64,000 bases of DNA, from assembly GCA_009617715.1 (NCBI GenBank), contig VTFK01000144.1, positions 558,001 to 622,000 of the forward strand. Direction: 5' to 3'. The translations under genes were made by a program, and so were the position numbers. This document shows positions 46,784 to 57,185 of the stretch, piece after piece (the first letter of the stretch is position 1; every line of letters starts with the position of its first letter). This stretch comes from Plectrocnemia conspersa. Taxonomy: Eukaryota; Arthropoda; Insecta; Trichoptera; Polycentropodidae. The notes beneath the pieces were generated by a model. The model searched no databases. It had not been told where the DNA came from and was given only the letters and a program-made list of their open reading frames with translations.

Positions 46784-47668
46784 TGCCTACACTACACTCT
46801 CTGGAAGTTGTCCGAACCGAAGTTACAACTGAAGTCGGCCAAGCAAGCGACCACACTGTCGCAAATTTCATTTGCCATCCGAACGGCGGCTTCTGTCACG
46901 TACAGCCGGCATATTTGCGCGCGATCGAAAAATGTGCCAAATAATCGCAATTTTTAAATTGTCATATTATCAAAATTACGCTACTGATAATTATAAAAGA
47001 TTGTGTGGGCGCTCACCAATACAATATTAGTGAAAATTTTTCGGTCGTAAATATTCAATTTACGCAAAATCTTTGTCGGCTTTTGCAAAATGCCATAAGG
47101 CATAAAAATGATACTTCAAAATACGAACACCAAATTTGTGACTATCCTAAAATGTATTGCCATCGATTCTAAATAAGAATTCGTTATGGTGTGACTTTTG
47201 ATCTAGGAAAATACATAAGGATATTCGAAACGATTTTTTTAAACAAAATCAAGTACCACTAATTATTTTTTAATTATTTAATTTTATATGAAAAAAATAT
47301 CTGTTAGAATAGTATACTATCAAAAATATATTTAATCCCTTTTGGTGCCCTAAAATATTAAAAGATGTCAGTAAGAATCTGTTGAAGTCCCCGATAAGCA
47401 TGTGGTATTTAACTTGATCACGTGACTACGATGCAGCGCTCGACATGCGTGTTAACCATAGGACGCCTACGCTCATGCTGAAATTGAACCGAGTTACTCG
47501 TTCTATCTCAGTTTGCGAAACAACATAGCATTATTTCTCTCACTCTCGTCGCTTAACACGCGATAGAGCGAAAGGGGAAGTATCTCACCACTCGCGCTCG
47601 AAAGAGCAGCTCCGACTTCGGTCCCTTTGACTCCAGTTTCTTTGCCGACAATGTTCGGAAGCGCTCGA
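46784..47668 (-). mobile_element. Family P (PIF/Harbinger-like) copy 2, reversed and truncated
   Basis: This copy keeps one terminus, TGCCTACACTACACTCTCTG at 46784, preceded by TTA. It then runs colinear with the reverse complement of 32133-33087 as far as CGACAATGTTCGGAAGCGCT near 47645. The opposite terminus and about 130 adjacent bases are missing, replaced by AT-rich DNA after 47668. The shared 83-codon frame of copy 1 is broken here by stops and indels, which argues that it is not a conserved protein. Confidence 0.75.
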
Positions 47669-48189
47669 AGCGGAACACATCATAACAAAAATATCGTTTA
47701 AAACAATGCATAGCTTCTTATTTAAATTATTATTTAGATTATTATTTGTATGGCTAAACTTGTTCAAATAAATTAAGTTAAGAAATGCAAACTTCTTATT
47801 TAAAAAGAAATAAATGTAACTGTGTCAAATAAATTAAGTTAAGAAATAAATGTAACTGTGTCACAACTGTGTCAAAAATATATAGACAATAACTAGGATT
47901 ATCATAGAAAATATAAAGACTATATTTAAGCTTGATATAAATGTAGAGTAAGAATACAAAAGTCTAAGGGTTTTTTTTTCCTTTGTAAAAGTAATAAATA
48001 TTTTTGATCTTGATAAGTCCAATAAACACTAATTTATTTTATAAAAAAATAACCCATAATAATATGAAATATAAAATAAGTTATTTGTTTTAATTATTAA
48101 TTGTGTTTTCAGTTATTTTGATTAAATTAAACGGTACACAAATAAAATGAGGCAGAAAAGTTTATAAGTATTTAAGAAATTCATAATCA
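47669..48189. other. AT-rich intronic sequence
   Basis: AT-rich, with a short direct duplication of AAATAAATGTAACTGTGTCA near 47809 and 47845. No gene is seen. Confidence 0.45.
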
Positions 48190-48560
48190 TTTTGGCAAAG
48201 TGGTTCTGAGAAAAATATAATTATTTCGTCCCCTGTTTCTAAAGGGTTGCAATTGGCCGCTTTACACTCCTTCATCCGTGATTTTTATTTGTGGTTTTTT
48301 AGTCCTTCCTTGGCGCATCGATCTCGTAATTATTTTTTGACTATTGTGAATTGTGTCTGTCTTACTGTGATTGATTATTTGCTCCTTTAATTGCGTGTTC
48401 AAATCAAGTCGGGCGGTCACCACTGTGAGAATCTCGGTTGCAAGGGTATTTCATACGGCTCTGAGAACAACGTAATTATCTCGCCGCCTAGCCGTTGCTA
48501 ATGGATTGCAATTGGTCGCCACATTTTTAATCACAAAACACACGAAGGTGATTCTTAAAA
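48190..48560 (+). repeat. Satellite-like family S, first cluster (about 1.3 units)
   Basis: Contains the unit landmarks AAAGGGTTGCAATTGGCCGC, TAGTCCTTCCTTGGCGCATC, TCTCGTAATTATTTTTTGAC, TTGCGTGTTCAAATC, CACCACTGTGAGAATCTCGG and GGTTCTGAGAAAAA, then the beginning of the next unit at about 48505. The spacing of the GGNTTGCAATTGG landmarks is about 258 bp here. Related units follow at 49440-50076. Confidence 0.7.
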
Positions 48561-48689
48561 TAGATTACACGTTCTATTTAATATATTTATTATTTTTTAT
48601 AAAACTCAGTCTAATTTTGATTTAGGATTTTCTATCTTAGCAATGCATTAATTATATAAAAACTATAACACAACATGGTTGAAATGGAA

Positions 48690-49235
48690 ATAATTATCTA
48701 GGTGTATTACGGCACTTTGTCCACGAAGCAGGGACGACCGACATCGGCTTTTCCGTCCCCCATTCTCAATTAGCGAAGGCTTTTCCAGTCGAGCTTTCCC
48801 GGCGACTGGGATACTCAGATTATTATTATGCAACCGCTCGCTTAAACCGCACACCTGCTCCATAAAAACGGCCCCGGAGTGCGCCTAAACCGCACCACAG
48901 GAATTATGCATGTCTCGGCGGCGCTAATTCGATTATGAACGTGGTCAGAGATTTGCAGCCTCTACTGTCCTCTCAGAACGTGTGTGCTCGATAGTAATAA
49001 ACAAAACCAGAGACAAAGAACGGTTTAATTTGGGCAAACGAGCATCGAATGCCAAGAGCGTTGTTTGAACGGCAAACAATCGGGCTTCAAACCGATCCGA
49101 TCCTTCGTGTGGTGTAGGACGTGATTAATTTACTCTTTGGTGCTGCTGCGCCTTTTGAACGGAAATCTAATTTGAGTAATCCGCATTAAGAGCTCGGTGC
49201 CGCTAATGAGTGGTTAGCTATCGATTAGAGATGAA
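48690..49235. promoter_or_regulatory. Candidate enhancer island with paired Runt-type sites
   Basis: GC-richer, non-repetitive DNA lying between two clusters of satellite S. It contains two AAACCGCA Runt/Runx-type sites 43 bp apart (48844-48851 and 48887-48894), with a CACCTG E-box right after the first, a CCATAAAAACGG homeodomain-like site and CAATTAGCG. Further on are GTAATAAACAAAACCAG (Sox/Fox-like) and CGATTAGAGATGAAT. No domain is encoded by the one 66-codon frame. Candidate neural or developmental enhancer, inferred from motif content only. Confidence 0.45.
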
Positions 49236-49439
49236 TTTCCGATTTAAGTCTGAGGTGTTATACTTTATTTTGTAGCATCTGTTCTACATTAATATAATGA
49301 AAAAAAGCTGCTAAAATAATTGAAATCTTATATTTATGATGAATTTATGAAACATAAGCAACAATTCTTTGGTAATAATATACATTTACGAAACACGTGT
49401 AGGTAATTCTCCAGCCTTTAATAATATTTTTGATATTTA

Positions 49440-50076
49440 ATTTTTCTGTGATTGATTATTTGACTCTTAGGTATTTCATACGCAATTCATAGCGGTTTTG
49501 GCAATGTTTTTATGAGAAAAGTGCAATTATCCCAGTTGCTAAAGGGTTGCATTTGACCGCCACACATTACATCGCTTGTGATTTTCAGTTACAAAACACA
49601 TTTAAATGGTTCTTTAGTCCTTCCTTGGTGCATCTGTCTCGTAATTATTTTTTTGCTATTGTGAATTGCATTTTTTTTTCTGTAATTGATTATCTGACTA
49701 CATTAATTGCGTGTTCAAATCACGTCGGGTGTCACCATTGTGAGAATACTGGATGGTATATACGTAATTTATGGCCGTTTTGGCAATGTGTTTCTGAGAA
49801 AAACATAATTATATCGTCACACAGTCGTTGCTCAGTGGTGGCAATTGCTCGACACACACAATCTTGTCATTGATTTTTCAAATACAAAACACATATAAGT
49901 GTTTTTTAACTCATTTTCTGGCGTATCCGTCATGTAATTGTACCAATTGCATCCGATTCTATTATACATATGTGTGTTAAATCACGTTGGACGTCACCAC
50001 TGTGAGAATCTCGGACGCCAGTGTATTTTATACGGTTCTGAGAAAAACATAATAACGCTGTTTATAATAAAGATTA
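49440..50076 (+). repeat. Satellite-like family S, second cluster (about 2 units)
   Basis: Two diverged tandem units of about 250-290 bp. Landmarks recur at about 49541 and 49837 (GGTTGCATTTGACCGCCACA versus GTGGCAATTGCTCGACACAC), 49600 and 49890 (ACAAAACACATNTAA), 49708 and 49972 (GTGTTCAAATCACGTCGG versus GTGTTAAATCACGTTGG) and 49790 and 50035 (TTCTGAGAAAAACATAAT). A 108-codon frame across the first unit is an artefact of the repeat. Confidence 0.75.
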
Positions 50077-50299
50077 AATTTAAATTATTTTTATTATATT
50101 TTACAAGAAGATACAAGGTGGATTTTTAATTTTCTAATATTGTGCTTGTAAAAAATTAATATATATTTAATTTAATTTTTAATAAAAAAATTGACATATA
50201 TATATATATAAAGAGCTCAAATATAAACTCAATAATAACAATTTAGATGTACGGTTGAAATATAAGTTGTAAGTTAAATATTTCACGATTGAAGCTTTT

Positions 50300-50994
50300 T
50301 TAGGGGGCGTACCCCCAGGCGTTGTTGACCTCGAGGCCAATGAAACTCTTCGGTGAATCCTTTAAGATTGTTTATTAAGTTATAATTACAATTTTGACTA
50401 TGGATGATTATGGCGTGACGTTTCTCGCGAAGAAGGTGTGCAGGTGATGATGTCTCAGGGCTCTGTGCGAGTGTCGGGTATGATATTCAAATCTGTCGGT
50501 GAGGGCGCGTAGCTGTTTCCTCCGGATGGCTGCTGGTAGATCTTGGCTCTCTGGTTTTATGCGTCGCTGGCTCTGTTGTCTCTGTGCCTCCGTCTCTTGT
50601 GGTGCAGTGGACCGTCTGCCCTCTCCTCGTCGGAGTCCGGGCTTATATCCTTTCCGGGGATGTACGCTAGCTGGCCAATCAAAATTGTGCATCGATCTCC
50701 TAGCCAATCGCTGCAGTGGCTTCATAGAACTTGAGAAATCGGATGTGTATTTCGAAAGCCAGTTTTTTGCTTGGCTCCAGACTTTCGAATTCTAAGGAAA
50801 GGTTTGCATTGTGGGGATTGATACCGTTTTGTCACAGACAAGATTCTCTTATGTGTTGTGTGGTCAAAAGAAATCCCTCTTGTGCCATGATGTTTGTCTC
50901 ATTGTTAATTAATGAACGTTTTTGGTCACGGTCATTAACAATGAGACAATCGCCTTTTATATGTGCCTATATGTGTGGTCGCCAAACTTTAATT
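50300..50994 (-). mobile_element. Solo LTR of a retrotransposon, reversed
   Basis: Read on the minus strand from 50994, it begins TGGCGACCACACATATAGGC. It continues through a 15-bp hairpin, a GC-richer middle with GGATATAAGCCCGGACTC (a TATA-type promoter near 50647), and a CAGAG/CGAGAAACGTC-rich R region. It ends after an AATAAAC polyadenylation signal (near 50373) with a CCTGGGGGTACGCCCCCT stem. This is the U3-R-U5 layout of an insect LTR retrotransposon. No gag, pol or primer-binding site adjoins, so it looks like a solo LTR. Several overlapping frames on both strands within it are by-products. A related LTR lies at 54880-55471. The distal end and target duplication are uncertain. Confidence 0.6.
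50895..50948. repeat. 15-bp perfect inverted repeat inside the LTR
   Basis: TGTCTCATTGTTAAT (50895-50909) and ATTAACAATGAGACA (50934-50948) are exact reverse complements around a 24-base loop in the U3 part of the LTR. It may be a regulatory dyad or a small nested insertion. The related LTR at 54880-55471 has only a degraded version. Confidence 0.8.
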
Positions 50995-51744
50995 GTTCAT
51001 GGTAAAGAATTGAATATATTTTTTTAAATTATTTATTAATAATTAGAATGTTTATTTACCGTGAAATATTTTTTTTATTATTAAATAAAAAAAAATACTG
51101 CGATTTGTTAATTACAGTTAAAAATCAATACGATTGCAGATACGATTTCGAGGCAAATTATTATACATAGGTATAGGGAACGACAAGGAAACAATCATAT
51201 AAAGCGAAATTTCTACATAAATAAATAAAATTACACCATTAAACTTTCGTCTTCTACATAATATAAATAAAAACAAAACGCAAAGTCTAATTTTAACTTA
51301 AATAAAGTATCTTTGATTCTTGAGTTTATACATAAGTCTTGAACTTCAAAAGTTCTCGGTATTTATTAAAATAAGAATTCCAAAAATACCAAGAATCAAA
51401 ATCGCTGTCTATTTGTTACGAATGTATAGTCGAAAGGGTAGTGTTATTGTTATTGTGATGCAATGACAAAGATTGTTTCTTATTTTATAAACCATTCTAA
51501 ATATTAGCTATATAAATTTTATTTTACATTACGTAAATATGTTTGTAAATCGAATCATTTGCTAATTCTAAATTAATTCAAAATAAGTCTCAATGTTTAA
51601 TAACAAAATAGCAGAAAATAATTACCATGATTTTTTTTTAAATATTTATGATTTAATTGATTTCATTTAAAGCAAAGTTTTAAAAACTAAATCGTAAAGT
51701 AAACACACAAACTTTTATAATTATCAATAGCGTAGTTTTAATAA
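50995..51744. other. AT-rich intronic sequence without assigned features
   Basis: AT-rich DNA between the LTR and the third family P copy. No frame or terminus recognised. Confidence 0.5.
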
Positions 51745-51902
51745 TATGAAGATTTAAAAATTGCGATTATTTGGCACATTTTTCGATCGCGCGCAAATAT
51801 GCCAGCTGTACGTAACAGCAGCCGCCGTGCAGACGAACTTCGGTTCGGGCGGTTTCAGTTGAACTTCGGTTCGGACAACTTTCAGATAGTGTAGTGCAAG
51901 CA
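51745..51902 (+). mobile_element. Family P (PIF/Harbinger-like) copy 3, right end only
   Basis: Matches the last 160 bp of copy 1 (about 32928-33087): AAAAATTGCGATTATTTGGC, TTTTTCGATCGCGCGCAAAT, GCCAGCTGTACGT. It ends GTGTAGTGCAAGCA followed by TAA, a valid TWA site. An extra AACTTCGGTTCGG unit is present. The left part is deleted. Confidence 0.75.
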
Positions 51903-51944
51903 TAATATTATAACGATTGCATAATAAGATATGTTGGCAAATAT

Positions 51945-52740
51945 CAAAAGAACAAGCAGGATTTATTAAAGGAAAAGGAATTAGATACTTTATATTCTAC
52001 AAATTGGTAAAAAATCTCGAGAAAATAAGAATTCAGCAGAATTGGATTGTGTGAATTAGGAATGCTTCTGAGATGTATGGGCAAATAGAAGAAGCATAAC
52101 ACAACTTGTCTACATACTTCAAAGGTTATATTACAACAGTACAGCAGTACTCCTCAAAATCAAATGTGTTTAAATTTGGAAAAGGATTTCTTCTTTAATT
52201 GATTAATAGATTAATTGATTTTGATAAAAAAAACAAGGGTGCATTTTATCGGCTAATCTATTTATTATATACTGAGAAAGGCACTGGATGGATGGAATGG
52301 CGGCATATCAATTGAAGGAGAAAAACTGTCGAATTTGAGATACGCCGATGACACCACATTAATAACTACCGACGAAATGACGAAGTTATTTAAGAGAGAG
52401 CAACTTTCTAGGCTTAAAAATTAACAGATCCATGACCAAAGTCATGATTGTGATATGATTTAAAAATAAAACAGCTACAAGCAGTGGAAAAAGTAGACTT
52501 TGTGTATCTTGGATCTTTAATAAGTAAAGATAAAAGTCGTACACTCGAAATCAATAAGCGAACAGCATCTTGTAAAAATTTAGCAAAAATGAAAATAATA
52601 TTCTCCATATATCTTTATGCGTCTGAAAAATGGACCATAAAGCCAGTTAATAAAAGAAAATTAGATGCGTACGATAAGCTTATGCTAAAAATACCTTGGA
52701 TGGCATGATGCAGAATTCAATATTAACGAAAGACTTTCAT
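51945..52740 (+). pseudogene. RTE-like LINE reverse transcriptase relic
   Basis: Degraded landmarks of a non-LTR retrotransposon reverse transcriptase appear in order on the plus strand. First is ISKEQAGFIKGKGIR near 51954 (compare EEQAGFR-GR-TRD). Then come a gap-ridden thumb region; LDGMEWRHIN or SIEGEKLSNLRYADDTTLIT near 52290-52370, with the YADD catalytic motif intact; and FLGLKINRSMTKVMI near 52407-52440. The open frame 52484-52708 reads VDFVYLGSLISKDKSRTLEI, then ASEKWTIKPVNKRKLDAYDK, then LKIPWMA. The last block matches the YG-E-W-L-K … D-FE-W-RR-L-IPWT end of insect RTE-type elements. The active enzyme primes cDNA synthesis at nicked DNA. Many frameshifts show that this copy is dead, and the endonuclease is missing. 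Confidence 0.75.
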
Positions 52741-53235
52741 CATGAAGAGAATTCTCTGGTTTTTTTGGACATGAGGCAGAAGAAGCTAACCAAATAAAAA
52801 TGAATGAGATTTACAATAACAATAAATAAAATATTGTACACATGTTTAAGATAAATAAAATCTTAATTAATATGTAATAATATGTAAAAGTTTCTTAAAT
52901 GAAAAGGAGTGAAATTCAACCAAGAATTATAATATAAGCAGGAATAAATTATTTAATTAACGCTAACGCTGACTTGAGCTACAAAGTAAATATGAAATTT
53001 AAAGCATGAAAACCAACAGTTTAATAAAGTGGTTTTGACAGCTAATTTGTAATATTTCAAGAATATTATACGTAGTATTCATATAAATTCTTCAACCGAC
53101 AAATAGTCTTAGAGGCAATTAATATTTTCAAATTACATCTATTCATTAGTTTTGCTAGAGGTTGTATCTAGCTGCTTTATTCAGGGTAGGTGGAAGGAAA
53201 TCCCTAAGATTTATAATAGAAGGCAATTCCGGGAC
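52741..53235. other. AT-rich intronic sequence without assigned features
   Basis: Nothing supportable. It may include the decayed 3' tail of the LINE relic. Confidence 0.4.
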
Positions 53236-53560
53236 AAGCCATCCTCGGGGAGAGCTCACAGCGGACATAATGGATCAATGAAATAAGTTAAGAATGCATC
53301 AGCGCTAGGTGATGAGGGTCAAAACTTTCAGGATTTGCGGTGCCCTCGTCCCCGCAGGATTCGATGGTGAACTTCGTTCGGTAACGACCCGCAAAAATTG
53401 ATTATCCTAATACGAGCGTGTAAAATTTCTGCACGTTCTTGCCTGTGTGTCGGTAAGTTTGCCCTCCACTGCCACCCTAATGACCCTTATATTGATATAA
53501 ATATTCAGAGGGTCGCATTTCATTCGCAATTAACTGCGTAGTCAAAATAGATGTTGGGAT
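53236..53560. promoter_or_regulatory. GC-richer non-repetitive island in the intron
   Basis: Contains GCACGTTCTTGCCTG, CGGTAACGACCCGC, GAGGGTCAAAACTTTCAGGA and, further on, CAGAGGGTCGCATTTC, with GACCCTTA and GGGTCAAA nuclear-receptor-like half-sites. No frame with credible composition. Candidate cis-regulatory module from composition only. Confidence 0.3.
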
Positions 53561-53872
53561 ATTACGTTCATAATTTTATATTAGGGAAGGCATTATTAAC
53601 ATTTACCTTGTGCGTTGTTAAGTAGTCACACAAACATTCCTATTTTATTATTTTTTACATTGATATAAATTATCATGAATTCATCAAATTGTTGTTAAAC
53701 AAATACATTATAATATTATTCAATCAATAGCATATAGTGATCAAATTTCCACGGTTTAATTTGAAATTTAATGTTGCGATCCGTTACTGTAGTGAGATAT
53801 TGAACTTCCTGGTCGTGTATCCTGTACGGCGGCTTTTTATTTGTTTTCTCATTATAGCCTGAATTCCATTAA

Positions 53873-54139
53873 TTGGTAATAAGCTGGAACTTTTTCACGA
53901 GTCATCCTAAAGTGAAAAAAAACTTACTCCAATACGTCGATGCTTTAAAAGAGTCGAGTCACGGTTGTGTGTGCGTGTGTTCGGTGTATGCACGTGTTAC
54001 TTTGTCAGTAAGCTTCTTGAATGAAAACGAGTTTTGTGAGTGCCGTCAGCAGGCACCGGAAGTCTGTGACGAGTGGTCCAACCGGCCACAACCTCCGACT
54101 TGTCTCGGTGGCCAAACGGCCATTGTGGACTTGGACTAG
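53873..54139 (+). other. Doubtful cysteine-rich open frame, possible exon
   Basis: A plus-strand frame closed by TAG at 54137-54139. Its last 45 codons have an unusually protein-like mix: FCECRQQAPEVCDEWSN, then RPQPPTCLGGQ, with four cysteines and two prolines in a row. A potential acceptor, TTACTTTGTCAG, ends at 54008, and an exon starting there would be in phase 1, matching the phase of the signal-peptide exon at 23620. That would give a short secreted Cys-containing product. The phase match has a one-in-three chance of being accidental, and the GC-rich stretch keeps other frames open too. I recognise no family. More likely a regulatory island or chance. Confidence 0.15.
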
Positions 54140-54482
54140 TTTTGGTACAAGTGCCCAGTTTTTTTCTTCGTAAGCGTGGCTCGCGTCTAAAAAACGCTTC
54201 GTGCTTCCTTATACAAACGTGTATTCGAAACCATTGTGTGATGAGTACTTCGACTCATTGTATAAACAGCCACTTCAGTTTTGTTTACACTGAATTTCAT
54301 AATTTGATTAATACATTCCTGTACCTAGTTATATAAACTATACAACCAATCTTTTGAACGTTGTTTATTATATAATACAAATAAAATCTAGCTTACATAG
54401 CTAATATACATAACTTAAAATATTATTTTAACGTAGGATATATGTATAAATTACATCACTAGTTACATAATTATGCTTGTAT

Positions 54483-54740
54483 CAGTGGCGTAGCTATGGT
54501 AGGGCGGAGGGGGTGGGCCGCCCCGGGCGGCACTTGCTTGGGGGCGGCATATTCGCGATGGGATCGTCTAGTGTGATTCAGAATGCACTTAAACATATAT
54601 AAATCCACGAATAACAAGAGCTTAATAATAACCAATTTATTATTTTAAGAAATGCTGATTTTATGACCCTGCAAAAAATATATGGGGGGGGGGCAATTTT
54701 AAGGATCGCCCTGGCCGTAAATACGCTAGCTACGCCACTG
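54483..54740 (+). mobile_element. hAT-type MITE, family M copy 1 (complete)
   Basis: A 258-bp element. Left end CAGTGGCGTAGCTATGG; right end in reverse complement CAGTGGCGTAGCTAGCGT. The flanks are near-identical octamers: GCTTGTAT (54475-54482) and GCTTGAAT (54741-54748). An 8-bp duplication with CAGNG ends fits the hAT superfamily. It contains GGGCCGCCCCGGGCGGCACT, a GC-rich palindromic stretch, and a G-run. Non-coding. Confidence 0.8.
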
Positions 54741-54879
54741 GCTTGAATCAATTCTAGTGCTTTGATTCTTTAAAGTCTTCTGGTAAAATCTTCTACGTTA
54801 AGGAAATGCATGGCATGTTCGTGATTAGAAATGTCAATTATTCAAATTATTCGTCTGATTTTCAGCTATAGGAATATTC

Positions 54880-55471
54880 GTTTAAGGTTTGAGAACCCTA
54901 GAGTTTTATTATATTATATTACAATTGCGTCAGACAATGAATGGAGAGATGTTTTCTCCGAGCGGTGGTGGAGAAGCTAGTGCAGGGATGATGTCCGTGG
55001 GGAGGTTTTCAAATGTCTTGTAGGTGCAGCGAGAGGGTCTGGAGACAGTTCCTCTTGCTTCGATGATCGTGTTCGGGAGTCTTAGGCCGTTTCTTCGCGT
55101 CTGTCGATGTAAACTCGTCTGCCATATGGGGTGAAGCTGCTGGGCTCCAAAGCAGTCGCTTCTTAGAACGGTGAAATAGGTATACGCCTTTAGAAAGCGA
55201 CATTCGCTTGATGGGCATTGTCCAAGGTCGTATTGCATTGTAACGGGAATCTCGTGAATCTGGTGATTTTTTATATCGCAACATAGAAATATTCTTTCAA
55301 TGACGGATAATATTTACAGTAAGAACAAAACTCGTGTTATTTATGTGATTTTTTGGTCGTAACGAGAGCTGTGTGGTCCAAATCCTTTACGTATTGTCTT
55401 GTTTCCTTGTTGATAAATGATCATTTTGTAAATCACAGTAAATTAACACGAATCTGTGTGTGGTCGTCACA
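54880..55471 (-). mobile_element. Second LTR (diverged relative of the one at 50300-50994), reversed
   Basis: On the minus strand it begins TGTGACGACCACACACAGAT at 55471. It shares the order of landmarks with the other LTR: the GACCACAC start, a TTAATTTACTGTGA/GATCATTTATCAACAAGG part matching the hairpin region, a second GGACCACACAGC block near 55370, a GC-richer middle and an AATAAAACTC polyadenylation-type signal near 54906. Overall identity is low, so they are related but distinct families or old copies. No adjacent gag or pol. Ends approximate. Confidence 0.5.
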
Positions 55472-55864
55472 TTCGAATTGATCGAATATTCGTTTATACT
55501 ATTTCGAATGAATTTTGATTTTTTTTTTAAATGTAGTCGCTTTTTCTAAATATACCCGAATGACTAGTATCGCTCTAAAGTCCATAGTACTTTTATTTTG
55601 TTTCGAAATGTGAGACAATAAGACGCTTCTTCTCAACAAAAAAAAAGCTTTTACGCCTTCGAAAACATTGTTCTCTACTATGACCGAAATTCTAAGAATT
55701 CGTTCATTGAACACAACAAAATGTTGGAAAGGCCTTATATGAAAGTTTTGATATTTGTTGTTTTAAGATGCAAAGATTATTACAATCAGTTCAAAAATAA
55801 TTTTTGCGGTTATTTAATTTATATTAAAATTCTCACAAAAAAAAACGTCGATACGGATTCGATC
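55472..55864. other. AT-rich intronic sequence without assigned features
   Basis: A 71-codon minus-strand frame at 55499-55714 is Lys/Leu/Val-rich without a motif. Nothing else recognised. Confidence 0.4.
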
Positions 55865-55868
55865 TTAA

Positions 55869-56094
55869 CCCTATGGACACGTTAATCAAAAAATTTTTTT
55901 TTTTTAAATGCAAATTTTACCTTAATTCTGTGTTTAAATGTTCTGATTTTTTAATTTTTATTCATTTAAAATGATATTTAATGCTTATTTACAAAAAAAA
56001 AGTTTTTTCTTGAAAACCATTTTTTTTAAATGGTTTTTGCGTAGAGATAAAAAAATCAATTGGGTGACTTTAGTCGATTTCCGCGTTTAAAGGG
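55869..56094. mobile_element. piggyBac-like MITE with TTAA duplication
   Basis: A 226-bp non-coding element between TTAA at 55865-55868 and TTAA at 56095-56098. The left end CCCTATGGACACGTTAATCA and the right end in reverse complement, CCCTTTAAACGCGGAAATCG, are weak inverted repeats starting CCCT. TTAA with CCCT ends is the signature of piggyBac-type elements. Long T and A runs fill the interior and could pair as a hairpin. Confidence 0.7.
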
Positions 56095-56639
56095 TTAATA
56101 TATCAAATTCGTTCTGAATATTATTAGCTTTTATATATATATAGACTGTTTTTTATAGGTATAGAGCTCTTTAGACACTCCCAGAAAATGTGTTTACGCC
56201 TAAAAATAAAATAAAAACAGTTCAGATAGTCACTCCGGCGGTCATTAACTAATGGGTAGAATAACAATAGTAAAGACAGGGTAAAATGTATTGTTTAGCG
56301 TGCATCTTTTCCAAGCAAAGAGTAGTTTTTTACAGTACTAATGGGTAATTAACGTCTCGGGATAAATTAGATAGTCTGTGCAATATGTCCAATTAACACG
56401 TTTTACATTCAAAATACGTTTTCCTTTGTTTGAAATAGTCGTTAGAATGACTTCTAAACTATAGAAAATTGTGCAAGTGGTGCTCAAAAGAAATTTATTT
56501 TACAGCAATTATTAATTTTTTTGCTAAAACATCGATCAGTAAAATCATTTTCATATCGTACGGTGTGTTTCTTGCCAAAATTTTGAAACTCTTCAAACTT
56601 ATTAAGCCGTATAAAAGTGTTTTGGCCTAGCATTGCTTT

Positions 56640-57185
56640 TTCAGCTCATTGAACGAATCGGAACATTCAAATTACTGTATCGCGGGGGCTATACTACCCG
56701 AACCAGAGAGAGAGAGAAGGATACGGCAAAACCGATACGATAAATTGCCGCAATACACATTTGGGCATTCGGGTCTACCAATGTTTATGATTTTGCCCCA
56801 ATGTTTGCGAAGCAAATGGGCCGAATGGAAATGCCCGACGCGGTCCTCTTTGATCTTGATTTAATCCAAGGACCGAAAACCCAATTCATGCGCAGATAAC
56901 GATCGCCATGGGAAACTTTTATATTATGCTTGTTTATAACCGAGATCTTATTAAGACGTCAGGATTCCTGGGTATCAATCAGGGTTAGAAGAAACGCGGT
57001 TACTGTGTATTTGTATAAGAGGACGTGTTGTGTGCCATGATATATAAGTAGCTTCTTCCTTACTGCCGCCCCTTCATACCCTCTCGTTCGAGGGTATCGT
57101 TTGGTATGGCCCAAATGGGTATTATAGGGTCAACGACTTGCCATCCGAGGCTAGATGGCAATCGTAGAATTCGTCATACGTTTAT
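56640..57185. promoter_or_regulatory. GC-richer non-repetitive island with two stem-loops
   Basis: A plus-strand 71-codon frame (56649-56864) is Arg/Pro-rich and unrecognised. The island also has CCAATTCATGCGCAGATAAC, GATCGCCATGGG and, near its end, two consecutive perfect stem-loops: ATACCCTC/GAGGGTAT at 57076-57097, and TTGCCATC/GATGGCAA at 57138-57161. Between them lies GGCCCAAATGGGTATTATAG. Candidate regulatory element or structured RNA. Confidence 0.35.

Noticed and set aside
49547..49873. 108-codon frame in satellite S
   Set aside because: It spans a satellite unit, and the frame is broken in the other units.
48190..50076. Possible CRISPR-like or rRNA spacer repeat array
   Set aside because: Units are 250-290 bp, diverged and contiguous, in a eukaryotic context. 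They are satellite-like.
50408..50795. Overlapping frames of about 100 codons on both strands
   Set aside because: They lie within the reversed LTR, whose U3-R-U5 layout explains the sequence better than a protein.
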